Shown here: positions 34,123 through 43,650 of the stretch, piece by piece | Numbering within the stretch: the stretch's first letter is position 1 | How the letters are laid out: each line of letters opens with the position of its first letter | Source of the DNA: an uncultured Shewanella sp. | Lineage (GTDB): Bacteria; Pseudomonadota; Gammaproteobacteria; Enterobacterales; Shewanellaceae | Assembly (NCBI GenBank): GCA_947503555.1 | Contig: CANNEE010000016.1 | Coordinates: 1 to 64,000, forward strand | Length of the DNA: 64,000 nucleotides | Reading direction: 5' to 3' | Notes under the pieces: generated by a model | What the model was told of the DNA's origin: nothing | Seen by the model: only the letters and a program-made list of their open reading frames with translations | Database searches by the model: none | Translations under genes and position numbers: made by a program

Positions 34123-36855
34123 GTGGTGTTTACTAATTTAACTAAATACATTGTCGTTATTATATCTGCAATGGCTATATTGACGTCTCAAGCTTTAGCC
34201 GTAACACCCAGCCCCCAGATGATAGAGCAGTTTAAAAACCTTCCAAAGTCAGAACAGCAGAGGTTAGCTAGGCAGTATGGTGTTGACCCATCTATTTTGA
34301 ATGTGTCGTCTGGCTCTCAAGTTCAATCGTTAGAGACTCCTGAGTTGGTCAAACCTAGAGTTGAAGAACAGGCTTTAACTGATAAAAACGAGCAGTTTTT
34401 TGAGCTAGAACCAGAAACTAAGCTCAATGCGTTAAAGCCATATGGATACGATATCTTCGCAGGTGAACCTTCAACATTTGCTCCTGTTTCAGATGTTCCT
34501 GTGCCTGTCGAATATTTAGTTGGCCCAGGGGATGTCATTAAAGTCCAGCTTTATGGAAAGGAAAATAGAGAATACGACCTCATCATTAACAGAGATGGGG
34601 TCATTCAGTTTCCAGAGCTTGGGCCTGTTAATGTTACTGGATTGACTTTTGCGCAGCTTAGAGAGTCCTTAGGTCAACGAATTAAGCAGCAGATGATAGG
34701 GATAGAGTCGAACATTACTATGGGAGAGTTACGTTCGATCAGAATTTTTGTTGCTGGCGACGCCTATAAGCCAGGCGCTTATACCGTTTCAAGCTTATCA
34801 AGTATGACGCAGGCCTTATTTGTTGCAGGCGGTATTAATCAGATTGGCAGTTTGCGCAACATTCAACTTAAACGTCGCGGTAAATTAGTCGGAACGCTAG
34901 ACCTTTATGATTTATTGATGAAAGGGGATGCATCAGGTGATTTAAGATTACGTTCTGGAGATGTGGTTTTTATTCCACCCGTCCAAGCTACTGTCAGTGT
35001 TGAAGGGGAAGTGCGTCGTCCTGCGATTTATGAGTTAAAAGATAAGCAGACGGTATCAGATTTGATTTCGATGGCTGGAGGGATCAAATCTGAAGGCTTC
35101 GAAAAGCTGATTAGTGTAGAAAGATATAACGAAAATGGTCTTAGAGTACTAATTAACTTGGATTTAACAAATGCTGTTGATAGCAACAAACAAGCGCAAG
35201 CTGGCGACAAGATAGCTGTGAACAAGGTTGCGACTCAATATGATAATACTGTAACGCTTCTCGGTGCCGTTGTTAGGCCTGGACACTATCAGTGGTACAA
35301 GGGTTTAACGTTGAAGGATTTAATTCCTAACCTTAAGAGTGACGTTAAGCATAGTGCTGATATCAATTATGGCATCATTGCTAGAGAGGTTGATCAGGCG
35401 GGTAATATCGACGTTATTCAGTTTTCTCTTCAGAAAGTCATTCTTGAATCTTCTGAACACAACATTGAACTCAATCAAAATGATAAGGTTATTGTATTCA
35501 ATCAAAATGATGATGTTCAAAACAGATACAAGCTTAATCAGTTAGTTAAGCAAAGACTGTCAAAAATAACTCAATATCAAGGTGATTCGTTATTAGCCGC
35601 GGATCTATTTAAGGCAGGCTTTGAAGAGTTAGAACACAATGAATTAGATGCAAAAGAAGAGCTAGCAGGTGTCGTTGTTAGTCATAATGCGGCTACGGAA
35701 AAACGAAAGTTGGTGAAAGATGAAGTCAATAAAATGCTTGCTAACCTATTCGTGGACAATCAGCTAATCGCCGTCAGTGATGTTATGAATCGCGCTGAGC
35801 TACTCTACCCCGTACTCATTAAGCTAACTCAGCAAAGTAGCGAAAAGCAAAGTATTCAGTTAGTAGGGATTACAGGACAAGTGCGTTTTGAGGGCATTTA
35901 TCCACTAACGGTTGGTGCAAAAGCAACAGATCTTATTATCGCAGCTGGTGGCTTGAAAGACGGCGCATATGTAGATAGAGCTGAGCTAACTAGAGCCTCA
36001 CTTGTTTCAGATGAAGCAAACATTTCACATATATCTGTTGATTTGAACGGTGCTCTTGCCGGTGACTCATCTCTTGATTTACCACTTCAAAGTCGCGATA
36101 AACTAAATGTGCTGACAACACCAGATTGGAAAGATATCCAGACAGTAGAGATTCGAGGAGAGGTAAAGTTCCCTGGTGTATATAACATAAAACGAGGTGA
36201 AACCTTAAGCCAAGTTGTTAGCAGAGCCGGTGGATATACTGAGTTTGCCTATTTGCCGTCTGCTGTATTTGTGCGAGAGTCTATCCGTAAGCAAGAAGAG
36301 TTAGAGATTAAGAAGCTTGCTGAACAGTTAAGAAGAGATATAGCAACTCGCGGCGTTAGTGATGAGAACCGCGCTATTAACTATTCAGACGTGCAGCTGA
36401 TGCTAAGAGAGCTCGAGCAGACACAAGCTGTAGGGCGTCTTGTTGTCGACTTACCTGCAATTGCTATGAATATTAACGATGCAGATGTACTTCTCGAAGA
36501 CCAGGATGTGTTATATGTTCCAGCCATAAAACAAACTATAGCGGTCATGGGCGAGGTTCAACACCCAGCTACGCATAGGTTTAAGCCAGGGCTAGGTGCA
36601 ATGGAGTACTTGGCCATGTCAGGCGGACCCCGCAAGAGAGCAGATGATTCTAGAATTTATGTTGTCAAAGCTGATGGCTCAGTATTTAGACCTTCTCAGT
36701 CCTACTGGTTTGCCGATAAAAGTGAGCTTGCGCCGGGTGATACCGTCGTTGTTCCACTGGATACAGAATATAAAGATAACCTTACTCTGTGGAGTCAAGT
36801 TACCCAAATTATTTATAATACAGGAGTTGCTTTTGCAGCAATAGCTGGCATTTGA
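34123..36855 (+). CDS. Large SLBB-domain polysaccharide export protein (Wza/KpsD-like)
   Basis: Probable outer-membrane/periplasmic export protein for the polymer. The 910-residue protein has a signal peptide (cleavage near SQALA-VT). A polysaccharide-export domain follows near residues 125-210 (VEYLVGPGDVIKVQLYGKENREYDL). At least five SLBB-type beta-grasp repeats come after it, with cores such as GDAYKPGAYTV, GEVRRPAIYEL, GAVVRPGHYQW, GEVKFPGVYNI and GEVQHPATHRF. It is much longer than Wza and has no lipobox. The start is GTG: one at 34123 and one at 34126, the second 7 nt after GGAG. First gene after the ops leader, followed by wzz. Confidence 0.85.
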   Translation: MVFTNLTKYIVVIISAMAILTSQALAVTPSPQMIEQFKNLPKSEQQRLARQYGVDPSILNVSSGSQVQSLETPELVKPRVEEQALTDKNEQFFELEPETKLNALKPYGYDIFAGEPSTFAPVSDVPVPVEYLVGPGDVIKVQLYGKENREYDLIINRDGVIQFPELGPVNVTGLTFAQLRESLGQRIKQQMIGIESNITMGELRSIRIFVAGDAYKPGAYTVSSLSSMTQALFVAGGINQIGSLRNIQLKRRGKLVGTLDLYDLLMKGDASGDLRLRSGDVVFIPPVQATVSVEGEVRRPAIYELKDKQTVSDLISMAGGIKSEGFEKLISVERYNENGLRVLINLDLTNAVDSNKQAQAGDKIAVNKVATQYDNTVTLLGAVVRPGHYQWYKGLTLKDLIPNLKSDVKHSADINYGIIAREVDQAGNIDVIQFSLQKVILESSEHNIELNQNDKVIVFNQNDDVQNRYKLNQLVKQRLSKITQYQGDSLLAADLFKAGFEELEHNELDAKEELAGVVVSHNAATEKRKLVKDEVNKMLANLFVDNQLIAVSDVMNRAELLYPVLIKLTQQSSEKQSIQLVGITGQVRFEGIYPLTVGAKATDLIIAAGGLKDGAYVDRAELTRASLVSDEANISHISVDLNGALAGDSSLDLPLQSRDKLNVLTTPDWKDIQTVEIRGEVKFPGVYNIKRGETLSQVVSRAGGYTEFAYLPSAVFVRESIRKQEELEIKKLAEQLRRDIATRGVSDENRAINYSDVQLMLRELEQTQAVGRLVVDLPAIAMNINDADVLLEDQDVLYVPAIKQTIAVMGEVQHPATHRFKPGLGAMEYLAMSGGPRKRADDSRIYVVKADGSVFRPSQSYWFADKSELAPGDTVVVPLDTEYKDNLTLWSQVTQIIYNTGVAFAAIAGI

Positions 36856-36967
36856 TATTGCTAATTGAAAGGTTATTTATTCTAGTAACGATACCAGTAC
36901 TTTTACAAAGTTCATTCGGTTTAAGTTATTGTTCAGTTGATTGCTGTAATTATTTATATAAAACATT

Positions 36968-37921
36968 ATGAAAAAATCCTATCAAAATATTAATTATAAC
37001 TGTAACGATCCAGAGGCTTCATTAGATGAGCTTGATCTTCGTGAGCTGGCTTTTTTAATGTGGAAAAATAAGTGGATAATTATAGGAACGATCTTTGTAT
37101 TTACTACCTGTTCATTTTTATATGCTATTTATCAGCCAAATACCTATAAATCTGAGGCGTTACTAGCGCCTGCGTCTGAAGAGAAAAATGGGGGACTAGC
37201 CGCGCTAGCTGGTCAGTTTGGAGGCTTAGCAAGCTTAGCTGGTATCAATTTGGATGGTTCCAAGTCTGATAAGTCAGCGTTAGCTGTTGAGGTAATGAAG
37301 TCAAGACAGTTTATTAGTACTTTTATTCAGAAACATGATCTACTTCCAAATCTCATTGCTGCTGATAAATGGAATTCGAGAGATAATAGGATAATTTATG
37401 ATAACGAGCTTTACGATGAGAACCAAGGTAATTGGGTTAGAGAAGTAAAGTATCCCTTTAAGCCCAAACCATCGATGCAAGAAGCTTTTAAGAAGTTTAA
37501 AAAAATTATGTCTGTGAGCGTCGATAAAGAGAGTGGATTGGTTAAGGTTTCGGTTGAGCATGTTTCCCCTATAATTGCCCAACAGTGGGTTGAGTGGTTA
37601 GTTGAAGATATCAACGAAGTAATGAAACAACGCGATGTTACAGATGCAAAGAAAAGTGTAGAGTTTTTGAACGCAACAATATCACAAACAAATGTCGCAG
37701 ACATTCGTACTATATTATATAAATTGATAGAAGAACAAACCAAGATAATCATGTTCGCTGAAGTGCGGAACGAATATGTTTTTAATACAATTGATCCAGC
37801 TGTAATACCAGAAGAAAAGTTTAAGCCTCGACGTGCCTTAATTTGCGCTGTAGGGTTTGTTATGGGGGCTATTTTAGCTGGAATGTTTATATTACTACGG
37901 CACTTTATGAAAAAAGACTGA
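36968..37921 (+). CDS. wzz: Wzz-family chain-length determinant
   Basis: Inner-membrane polysaccharide co-polymerase that sets chain length in Wzx/Wzy systems. The 317-residue protein has two membrane helices (about residues 33-54 and 285-308) enclosing a periplasmic domain. YQPNTYKSEALLAPASEE follows the first helix and a Pro-containing segment IPEEKFKPRRALI precedes the second, the usual Wzz features. There is no kinase domain, and no wzb/wzc is present. Confidence 0.88.
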   Translation: MKKSYQNINYNCNDPEASLDELDLRELAFLMWKNKWIIIGTIFVFTTCSFLYAIYQPNTYKSEALLAPASEEKNGGLAALAGQFGGLASLAGINLDGSKSDKSALAVEVMKSRQFISTFIQKHDLLPNLIAADKWNSRDNRIIYDNELYDENQGNWVREVKYPFKPKPSMQEAFKKFKKIMSVSVDKESGLVKVSVEHVSPIIAQQWVEWLVEDINEVMKQRDVTDAKKSVEFLNATISQTNVADIRTILYKLIEEQTKIIMFAEVRNEYVFNTIDPAVIPEEKFKPRRALICAVGFVMGAILAGMFILLRHFMKKD

Positions 37922-38105
37922 TAGCGGCTTAAAACACATATTATCATTTACATCAATCCACACTATAAAAATTGCTGCTTATAAAAAGTAGGAGTGTTTG
38001 AAACTGATTGTAGTATTGGTTTATGGCTTTAGCTTCGAAAAGTAAAATACTCTTTGAGACTTTTGTAGAATATTATTGATAAGTTTATATTTTTAGGATT
38101 AAAAA

Positions 38106-39386
38106 ATGGGATTTAATTTAGAAGAACTGAAAGTAGGCATAATTGGTTTAGGCTATGTGGGCCTTCCTCTTGCTGTTGAATTCGGGAAAAAATATAAAAC
38201 AGTAGGTTTTGATATAAATGGCTCGCGTGTAACAGAACTGAAGAGTGGGGAGGACTCTACGCTAGAATGTAACTCCGAGGAGTTAGCATCAGCAGTAATG
38301 TTAGATTACACATCAAACTTGGAAGATATTAAAAAGTGTAATTTTTATATCGTCACAGTTCCAACACCTATTGATGAAAATAATGCGCCAGATTTGACAC
38401 CTTTAAAGAACGCCTCTGATGCTTTATGTCAGGTTATTAGTGAGGGGAATATTGTAGTGTTTGAATCTACAGTGTACCCTGGAGCAACTGAAGAAGTTTG
38501 TATTCCTATTATTGAAAAAGGAACTGGTTTAGAGTTCAATAAAAACTTTTTTGCTGGTTATAGTCCTGAAAGAATTAATCCTGGCGATAAAGTCAATCGG
38601 CTTACTACAATCGTTAAAATTACATCTGGCTCTACCCCTGAAGTTGCAGATTTTGTGGATGAGGTTTATCGAACGGTCGTAACGGCTGGTACTCATAAAG
38701 CATCCTCTATTAAAGTCGCAGAAGCTGCAAAGGTGATTGAAAATACTCAAAGAGACCTCAATATTGCAATTATTAATGAGTTTGCAAAAATCTTTAATAA
38801 GCTAGATATTGACACCGAAGAGGTATTAAAAGCTGCCGGAACAAAGTGGAATTTCCTTCCCTTTAAACCAGGCCTAGTCGGCGGACATTGTATCAGTGTT
38901 GACCCATATTATCTCACTTATAAGGCTAAAGAGGTTGGGTATCAGCCGGAAGTCATACTTGCGGGTCGTAGAATCAATGATGGAATGGGCCAATACGTCG
39001 CCACTCAGATGGTCAAGCGCTTGTCTAGTAAAAAAATTCATATAGATGAAGCAAAGGTTTTAGTTATGGGCTTTACCTTTAAAGGTGATTGCCCTGATGT
39101 CAGAAATACAAAAATTATCGATATCGTTAAGGAATTACAAAGCTTTAATATCATTGTAGATGTATATGATACTTGGGCTGATCCTAGTGAGGTTATAGAG
39201 GAGTATGGCATAAATCTGATTAGTAAACTTGAACCTGAGCACTATGATGCTGTTATTCTAGCTGTGGACCATAGTGAATTTAAAAATATGGGTATCGAGA
39301 ATGTCAGGCAGTTGTGCCGCCCTAATCATGTTGTATATGATGTTAAGTATGTGTTTTCACTAGAAGATGCCGATCTTCGTTTATAA
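38106..39386 (+). CDS. UDP-N-acetyl-glucosamine 6-dehydrogenase (TviB/WbpA type)
   Basis: Oxidises UDP-GlcNAc at C6 to UDP-GlcNAcA, the first step to amino-uronic acids. The 426-residue protein has the NAD motif [17 protein letters not shown] at residue 11, [11 protein letters not shown] near 122, [11 protein letters not shown] near 152 and the catalytic-Cys region [18 protein letters not shown] near 258. It resembles Vi-antigen TviB more than UDP-glucose dehydrogenase. AGGA lies 7 nt before the ATG. wbpB follows 10 nt later. Confidence 0.9.
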   Translation: MGFNLEELKVGIIGLGYVGLPLAVEFGKKYKTVGFDINGSRVTELKSGEDSTLECNSEELASAVMLDYTSNLEDIKKCNFYIVTVPTPIDENNAPDLTPLKNASDALCQVISEGNIVVFESTVYPGATEEVCIPIIEKGTGLEFNKNFFAGYSPERINPGDKVNRLTTIVKITSGSTPEVADFVDEVYRTVVTAGTHKASSIKVAEAAKVIENTQRDLNIAIINEFAKIFNKLDIDTEEVLKAAGTKWNFLPFKPGLVGGHCISVDPYYLTYKAKEVGYQPEVILAGRRINDGMGQYVATQMVKRLSSKKIHIDEAKVLVMGFTFKGDCPDVRNTKIIDIVKELQSFNIIVDVYDTWADPSEVIEEYGINLISKLEPEHYDAVILAVDHSEFKNMGIENVRQLCRPNHVVYDVKYVFSLEDADLRL

Positions 39387-39396
39387 GGAAAGTCAA

Positions 39397-40341
39397 ATGA
39401 AAAAGTTTGCTTTAATCGGAGCTGGTGGTTATATCGCACCTCGACACCTTAATGCAATAAAAGATACAGGAAATATGCTCACGGTAGCAATGGATGTGAG
39501 TGATTCAGTAGGTATTATGGATAGCCACTTTCCTGAAGCAGAATTTTTTACCGAATTTGAACAATTTGAAGCTTTTGTGGAAGATGAATTACTGAAAGGC
39601 AACAGATTAGATTATGTGGCAATTTGCTCTCCGAATTACTTACATGCGCCTCATATGAAGTTTGCTCTGAAGCACGGAATCGATGTGATTTGTGAAAAAC
39701 CTTTGGTATTAAACTCAGGTGAAATTGATGTGCTTCAACAGTATGAAGATAAATATAAGGCCAAAGTTAATACCATATTACAGTTACGCCTACATCCTTC
39801 AATTATTGCACTTAAAGAAAAAGTTGCATCTTCTCCTGAGGATAAGATCTTTGATGTTGAATTGACTTATATGACATCAAGAGGAAAATGGTATTTAAAG
39901 TCTTGGAAAGGTGCAGAGGAAAAGTCTGGTGGTATCGCAACAAATATAGGTGTTCACTTTTACGATATGCTTCATTTCATCTTTGGTGACGTTTTGCAGA
40001 ATGAAGTTCACTATCGAAGTGAAACAACGGCTTGTGGTTATTTAGAGTTTAAACGAGCTAAGGTTAAGTGGTTCTTATCGATAGATTCCAAGAATCTTCC
40101 TGATGACGCAGTTGTTGGTGAAAAAACAACCTATAGAAATATCGACATTGAAGGTGAACAGTTAGAGTTTTCAGGCGGCTTTACAGACTTACATACACAA
40201 AGCTACGATCAGATACTAAAAGGGGCTGGTTATGGCCTCGATGATAATCGTGCCGCAATTGCAATGGTTGAAAACATTCGAACACAAAATATTGTTGATA
40301 ATTCAATGAATAAACACCCATTGTTTTACAAGATTTCATAA
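39397..40341 (+). CDS. wbpB: UDP-N-acetyl-2-amino-2-deoxyglucuronate dehydrogenase (WbpB/WlbA type)
   Basis: Oxidises UDP-GlcNAcA at C3 to the 3-keto sugar for later transamination. The 314-residue Gfo/Idh/MocA-family protein opens MKKFALIGAGGYIAPRHLNAI, as WbpB/WlbA do, and has the family motif EKPLVLN near residue 98 and GGIATNIGVHFYDMLH near 176. The open frame starts at 39367, but the ATG at 39397 has AGGAAA upstream and matches the family. Confidence 0.9.
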   Translation: MKKFALIGAGGYIAPRHLNAIKDTGNMLTVAMDVSDSVGIMDSHFPEAEFFTEFEQFEAFVEDELLKGNRLDYVAICSPNYLHAPHMKFALKHGIDVICEKPLVLNSGEIDVLQQYEDKYKAKVNTILQLRLHPSIIALKEKVASSPEDKIFDVELTYMTSRGKWYLKSWKGAEEKSGGIATNIGVHFYDMLHFIFGDVLQNEVHYRSETTACGYLEFKRAKVKWFLSIDSKNLPDDAVVGEKTTYRNIDIEGEQLEFSGGFTDLHTQSYDQILKGAGYGLDDNRAAIAMVENIRTQNIVDNSMNKHPLFYKIS

Positions 40342-40359
40342 CTTTATGCTGGTGATATA

Positions 40360-41214
40360 ATGAGTAGGAAATTTAACCGAAAAGTGCGCTTATCGGAAAT
40401 CGATATTCCTTGCTTTAATGATGTTGACGGACTCGATGCTATTGAGATCGAATCGGTTAGCGATAATACTAATGTCAATGAAAACAGCATTGCAGTCTAT
40501 ATTAAGGGGCCGCTACCCAGTAATAAAGAAAATTTGCACTTATTGACAACGGAAATCGTACCAGGCTACAGCTGCATAACTGTTGACAATCCAAGGCTGG
40601 CTATGAACGAGATAATAACCTTTGTAGCGTCTAGAGTAGGCTTTATTCAAGAATATGCTAAATGCAGTCTCCCGGCTTCAGTAAAAATAGGGAAAAATGT
40701 CGTTATTGAGCCAAATGTCGAAATTGGCGAGGGTACTGTTATCGAACATAATGTAGTGATCCATTCTGGAACTAGAATAGGCAGCAATTGTTTGATAAGA
40801 GCAAATTCGTCAATCGGTGGAGGAGGTTATAACTATATAAAGGCCGGAAAGAACACTATTAAACAGATAGATCTCGGTGGTGTTTGGCTAGGTGATAATG
40901 TAGAAATAGGTTCAAGTACTTGTATCGTTAGAGGGCTTATCGACGATACTATTATTATGAATAACGTTAAAATTGATAACTTAGTTCATATTGCACATGA
41001 CTGTTTTATTGATAACGATGCTTACATAATAGCTAAGGCTGAATTGTCCGGCTACGTAAGGATAGGTAAACGTACAAGAGTGGCTCCTGGTGCATGCATT
41101 AAGCAACGATTAACCATCGGTGATGATGTTATTGTTGGATTAGGCTCGATAGTACTTAGGGATGTACCAGGCGGATGTACTGTTTTTGGAAACCCAGCAA
41201 AAAAAATTAATTAA
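40360..41214 (+). CDS. LpxD-like left-handed beta-helix N-acyltransferase
   Basis: Predicted to transfer an acyl group from acyl carrier protein to a nucleotide-activated amino sugar. The 284-residue protein has an N-terminal alpha/beta region (about 1-100), like the uridine-binding part of LpxD, then hexapeptide repeats to the end (VKIGKNVVIEPNVEIGEGTVIEHNV and more). HIAHDCFI near residue 207 supplies the likely catalytic His, and the C-terminus is VFGNPAKKI. It occupies the place where the acetyltransferase WbpD would be expected, and an ACP gene follows 18 nt later. The acyl donor and the acceptor sugar are inference. Confidence 0.75.
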   Translation: MSRKFNRKVRLSEIDIPCFNDVDGLDAIEIESVSDNTNVNENSIAVYIKGPLPSNKENLHLLTTEIVPGYSCITVDNPRLAMNEIITFVASRVGFIQEYAKCSLPASVKIGKNVVIEPNVEIGEGTVIEHNVVIHSGTRIGSNCLIRANSSIGGGGYNYIKAGKNTIKQIDLGGVWLGDNVEIGSSTCIVRGLIDDTIIMNNVKIDNLVHIAHDCFIDNDAYIIAKAELSGYVRIGKRTRVAPGACIKQRLTIGDDVIVGLGSIVLRDVPGGCTVFGNPAKKIN

Positions 41215-41232
41215 ATATACCTAGAGGTTATT

Positions 41233-41445
41233 ATGAGTGTTTCAGATAAGGTGATAGAGATAGTAAAAGACATTATAGAAATGGATGATGTCACAGTTAA
41301 TACAGTATTAACAGAGGATCTATGGGATTCGTTTGCTGTTATTTCATTTCTTTCTTCAGTGCAAACGGAATTTAATACAGTTGTAGAAGCGGATCGCGTA
41401 AGTAACGTTGAAACGGTTCAGGATCTTATTGAGCTAATTGACTAA
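41233..41445 (+). CDS. Dedicated acyl carrier protein
   Basis: A 70-residue ACP-type protein. The phosphopantetheine site is Ser33 in LWDSFAVISFL, where most ACPs have DSL. It is acidic and helical, with a weak match to AcpP outside the motif, so this is a specialised carrier rather than the fatty-acid AcpP. It is bracketed by an LpxD-like acyltransferase and a KAS III, implying the three work together. Ribosome site AGAGG. Confidence 0.85.
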   Translation: MSVSDKVIEIVKDIIEMDDVTVNTVLTEDLWDSFAVISFLSSVQTEFNTVVEADRVSNVETVQDLIELID

Positions 41446-41498
41446 TAATTGACGGATGTTGATTCGTCTTTTTTTATTGAAATGGGATGGGGCTTAGT

Positions 41499-42515
41499 AT
41501 GAAGGCTTATATTGCTGGTGTATCGAAATACTTGCCAGAGAGTAAATTGACAAACGAAGAGTTGGCGCTTGATTACCCTGACTGGAGCGTTGAGAAAATT
41601 TTTTCTAAAACAGGTATAAGTACGCGGCATATAGCTAAAGGTAGTGAAACTGTATCTGATATGGCTGTGTCAGCATGTGAATCGCTTTTCAAGTCATTTG
41701 ATATAGATAAATCAGATATTGATTTTATTTTACTTTGTACTCAGAGCCCTGATTATCTTCTTCCAACTACTGCATGCATTGTTCAACATAAACTAGGACT
41801 TCCCACTACATGCGGGGCTCTGGATTTTAATTTGGGATGTTCAGGATTCGTATATGGGCTTAGCTTGGCCAAGGGACTCATAGAAACAGGGCAGGCTAAG
41901 AACATAATTCTTGTAACTTCAGAGCAATATAGTAAATATATTGCAGATGGAGATAAAAGTGTAAGGACCTTATTTGGTGATGCAGCTGCTGCTACCCTCA
42001 TATCTGCGAAGGAGTCAGCTACTGATTTATTAGGCCCCTTTTTATTTGGAACCGATGGCAGCGGTGCCGAGAATTTGATTGTTCCTCATGGGGGCTCTCG
42101 TTTCCCTATTTCGTCGGAATCATCTCTCGAACAAAATGATGGAAGTGGTAATCGACGGGCTCCTAAAAATCTTTATATGAATGGCGGTGAGATATTTAAC
42201 TTCACTCTAAAAAAAGTTCCAGAAAGTGTTAATGCTATTCTTGAAAAAGCCAATGTAAAGAAAGAAGAGCTGGATTATATCGTTTTCCATCAGGCTAATA
42301 AGTTTATGCTCGAGCAGCTGCGGAGAATGTGTAAATTTGATAAAGAGCGCTTTTTAACTTCTTATCAGAATTATGGTAATACGGTATCATCAACAATACC
42401 TCTAGGGATTGCTGATGCTGTAGCTAATAATATTTTTAAAGCTGGTGATAAGATATTGGTTGTTGGTTTTGGGGTTGGCTACTCTTGGGCCGGCACTATT
42501 ATTACATGGTCATAG
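41499..42515 (+). CDS. Ketoacyl-ACP synthase III (FabH-like)
   Basis: Condenses a short acyl-CoA with malonyl-ACP to give a 3-ketoacyl-ACP. The 338-residue thiolase-fold protein has the complete Cys-His-Asn triad: Cys114 (NLGCSGFVYG), His264 (FHQANKFM) and Asn294 (YGNTVSSTIP). The ATG at 41499 follows GGGG; the in-frame start at 41487 is less likely. Similar KAS III/ACP pairs occur in flagellin-glycan islands of Pseudomonas, where they supply N-acyl groups. A separate housekeeping fabH is assumed elsewhere. Confidence 0.88.
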   Translation: MKAYIAGVSKYLPESKLTNEELALDYPDWSVEKIFSKTGISTRHIAKGSETVSDMAVSACESLFKSFDIDKSDIDFILLCTQSPDYLLPTTACIVQHKLGLPTTCGALDFNLGCSGFVYGLSLAKGLIETGQAKNIILVTSEQYSKYIADGDKSVRTLFGDAAAATLISAKESATDLLGPFLFGTDGSGAENLIVPHGGSRFPISSESSLEQNDGSGNRRAPKNLYMNGGEIFNFTLKKVPESVNAILEKANVKKEELDYIVFHQANKFMLEQLRRMCKFDKERFLTSYQNYGNTVSSTIPLGIADAVANNIFKAGDKILVVGFGVGYSWAGTIITWS

Positions 42516-42546
42516 AGCTACTTGTTTATAATATATAGGTATAAAT

Positions 42547-43650
42547 GTGAAAGTTAATTTTATTGATTTGGCCGCGCAGTATCAGCATTTAAAAAAACGC
42601 ATAGACTTGAGGATTAATACAGTTTTAGAACATGGAGCCTATATAATGGGTCCTGAAGTTTTTGAGCTGGAAGAGAAATTAGCCGAATACGTTGGTGTAA
42701 AGCATGCTGTTACATGTGCTAACGGAACAGATGCATTACAACTATCGCTTATGGCACTAGATATTGGTCCAGGAGACGCAGTCTTCTGCCCTACTTTCAC
42801 ATTTTTTGCTTCCGCAGAAGTCATCGCTTATTGTGGGGCAACTCCGGTGTTTGTTGACTCTGATGAGAATACGTTTAACATTTGTCCATTGCACTTAGAA
42901 CGTCAAATTAATAAAGTACTTTCGGATGGCACCCTCACTCCTAAAGCGGTAATTTCTGTAGATTTATTTGGCTTGCCGGCTAACTACCCTAAAATTGAAG
43001 CGTTAGCACAAAGATATAAATTGAAATTGATAGAGGATGCAGCTCAAGGCTTTGGTGGTGAAATCAATGGGAGGAGAGCCGGCTCCTTTGGAGATATTGC
43101 AACAACAAGTTTTTTCCCTGCGAAACCCTTAGGTTGTTATGGCGATGGTGGCGCCATTTTTACTAATAGTGATGAGTATGCTGAGCTGCTTAGATCATAT
43201 AGGGTTCATGGGAAAGGTAAAGATAAGTATGATAACGTACGAATAGGTGTTAACAGTAGGCTAGATACCATTCAGGCAGCGATTTTATTGGAAAAGCTCA
43301 AAGAGTTTCCGGCTGAATTGAAGAAGAGAAATATTGCAGCAAACTCGTACAGCAAATCGTTACCGAGCTCTATAATTACTCCTAGGGTGCCTAATGGGTA
43401 CCTAAGTTCTTGGGCGCAATACACTATACTTGTGGAGGACAGAGAAGCCGTTAGAGAGCAGTACGCCGCAAAAGGCATACCTACGATGGTTTACTATAGC
43501 ACATGCATGCATAATCAAACCGCATTTAGCTATTTAGGCTATACAGACGAAGATTTTCCTGTGGCTTCAATGCTTGCACAAAAAGTTTTAAGCTTACCAA
43601 TGCATCCTTATTTGTCGACTTCAGTTTTTAATGACGAAGATGCAAAATAG
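42547..43650 (+). CDS. wbpE: UDP-3-keto-uronate aminotransferase (WbpE/WlbC type, DegT family)
   Basis: PLP enzyme that adds the 3-amino group to the UDP-3-keto-GlcNAcA made by the WbpB-type enzyme. The 367-residue protein starts MKVNFIDLAAQYQHL at a GTG, has GTDALQLSLMAL near residue 60, Asp in EDAAQGFGG near 160 and PLP-Lys in SFFPAKPLGCYGDGGA near 188. Its end overlaps the wzx start by 20 nt. Product is predicted to be UDP-GlcNAc3NA. Confidence 0.88.
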   Translation: MKVNFIDLAAQYQHLKKRIDLRINTVLEHGAYIMGPEVFELEEKLAEYVGVKHAVTCANGTDALQLSLMALDIGPGDAVFCPTFTFFASAEVIAYCGATPVFVDSDENTFNICPLHLERQINKVLSDGTLTPKAVISVDLFGLPANYPKIEALAQRYKLKLIEDAAQGFGGEINGRRAGSFGDIATTSFFPAKPLGCYGDGGAIFTNSDEYAELLRSYRVHGKGKDKYDNVRIGVNSRLDTIQAAILLEKLKEFPAELKKRNIAANSYSKSLPSSIITPRVPNGYLSSWAQYTILVEDREAVREQYAAKGIPTMVYYSTCMHNQTAFSYLGYTDEDFPVASMLAQKVLSLPMHPYLSTSVFNDEDAK

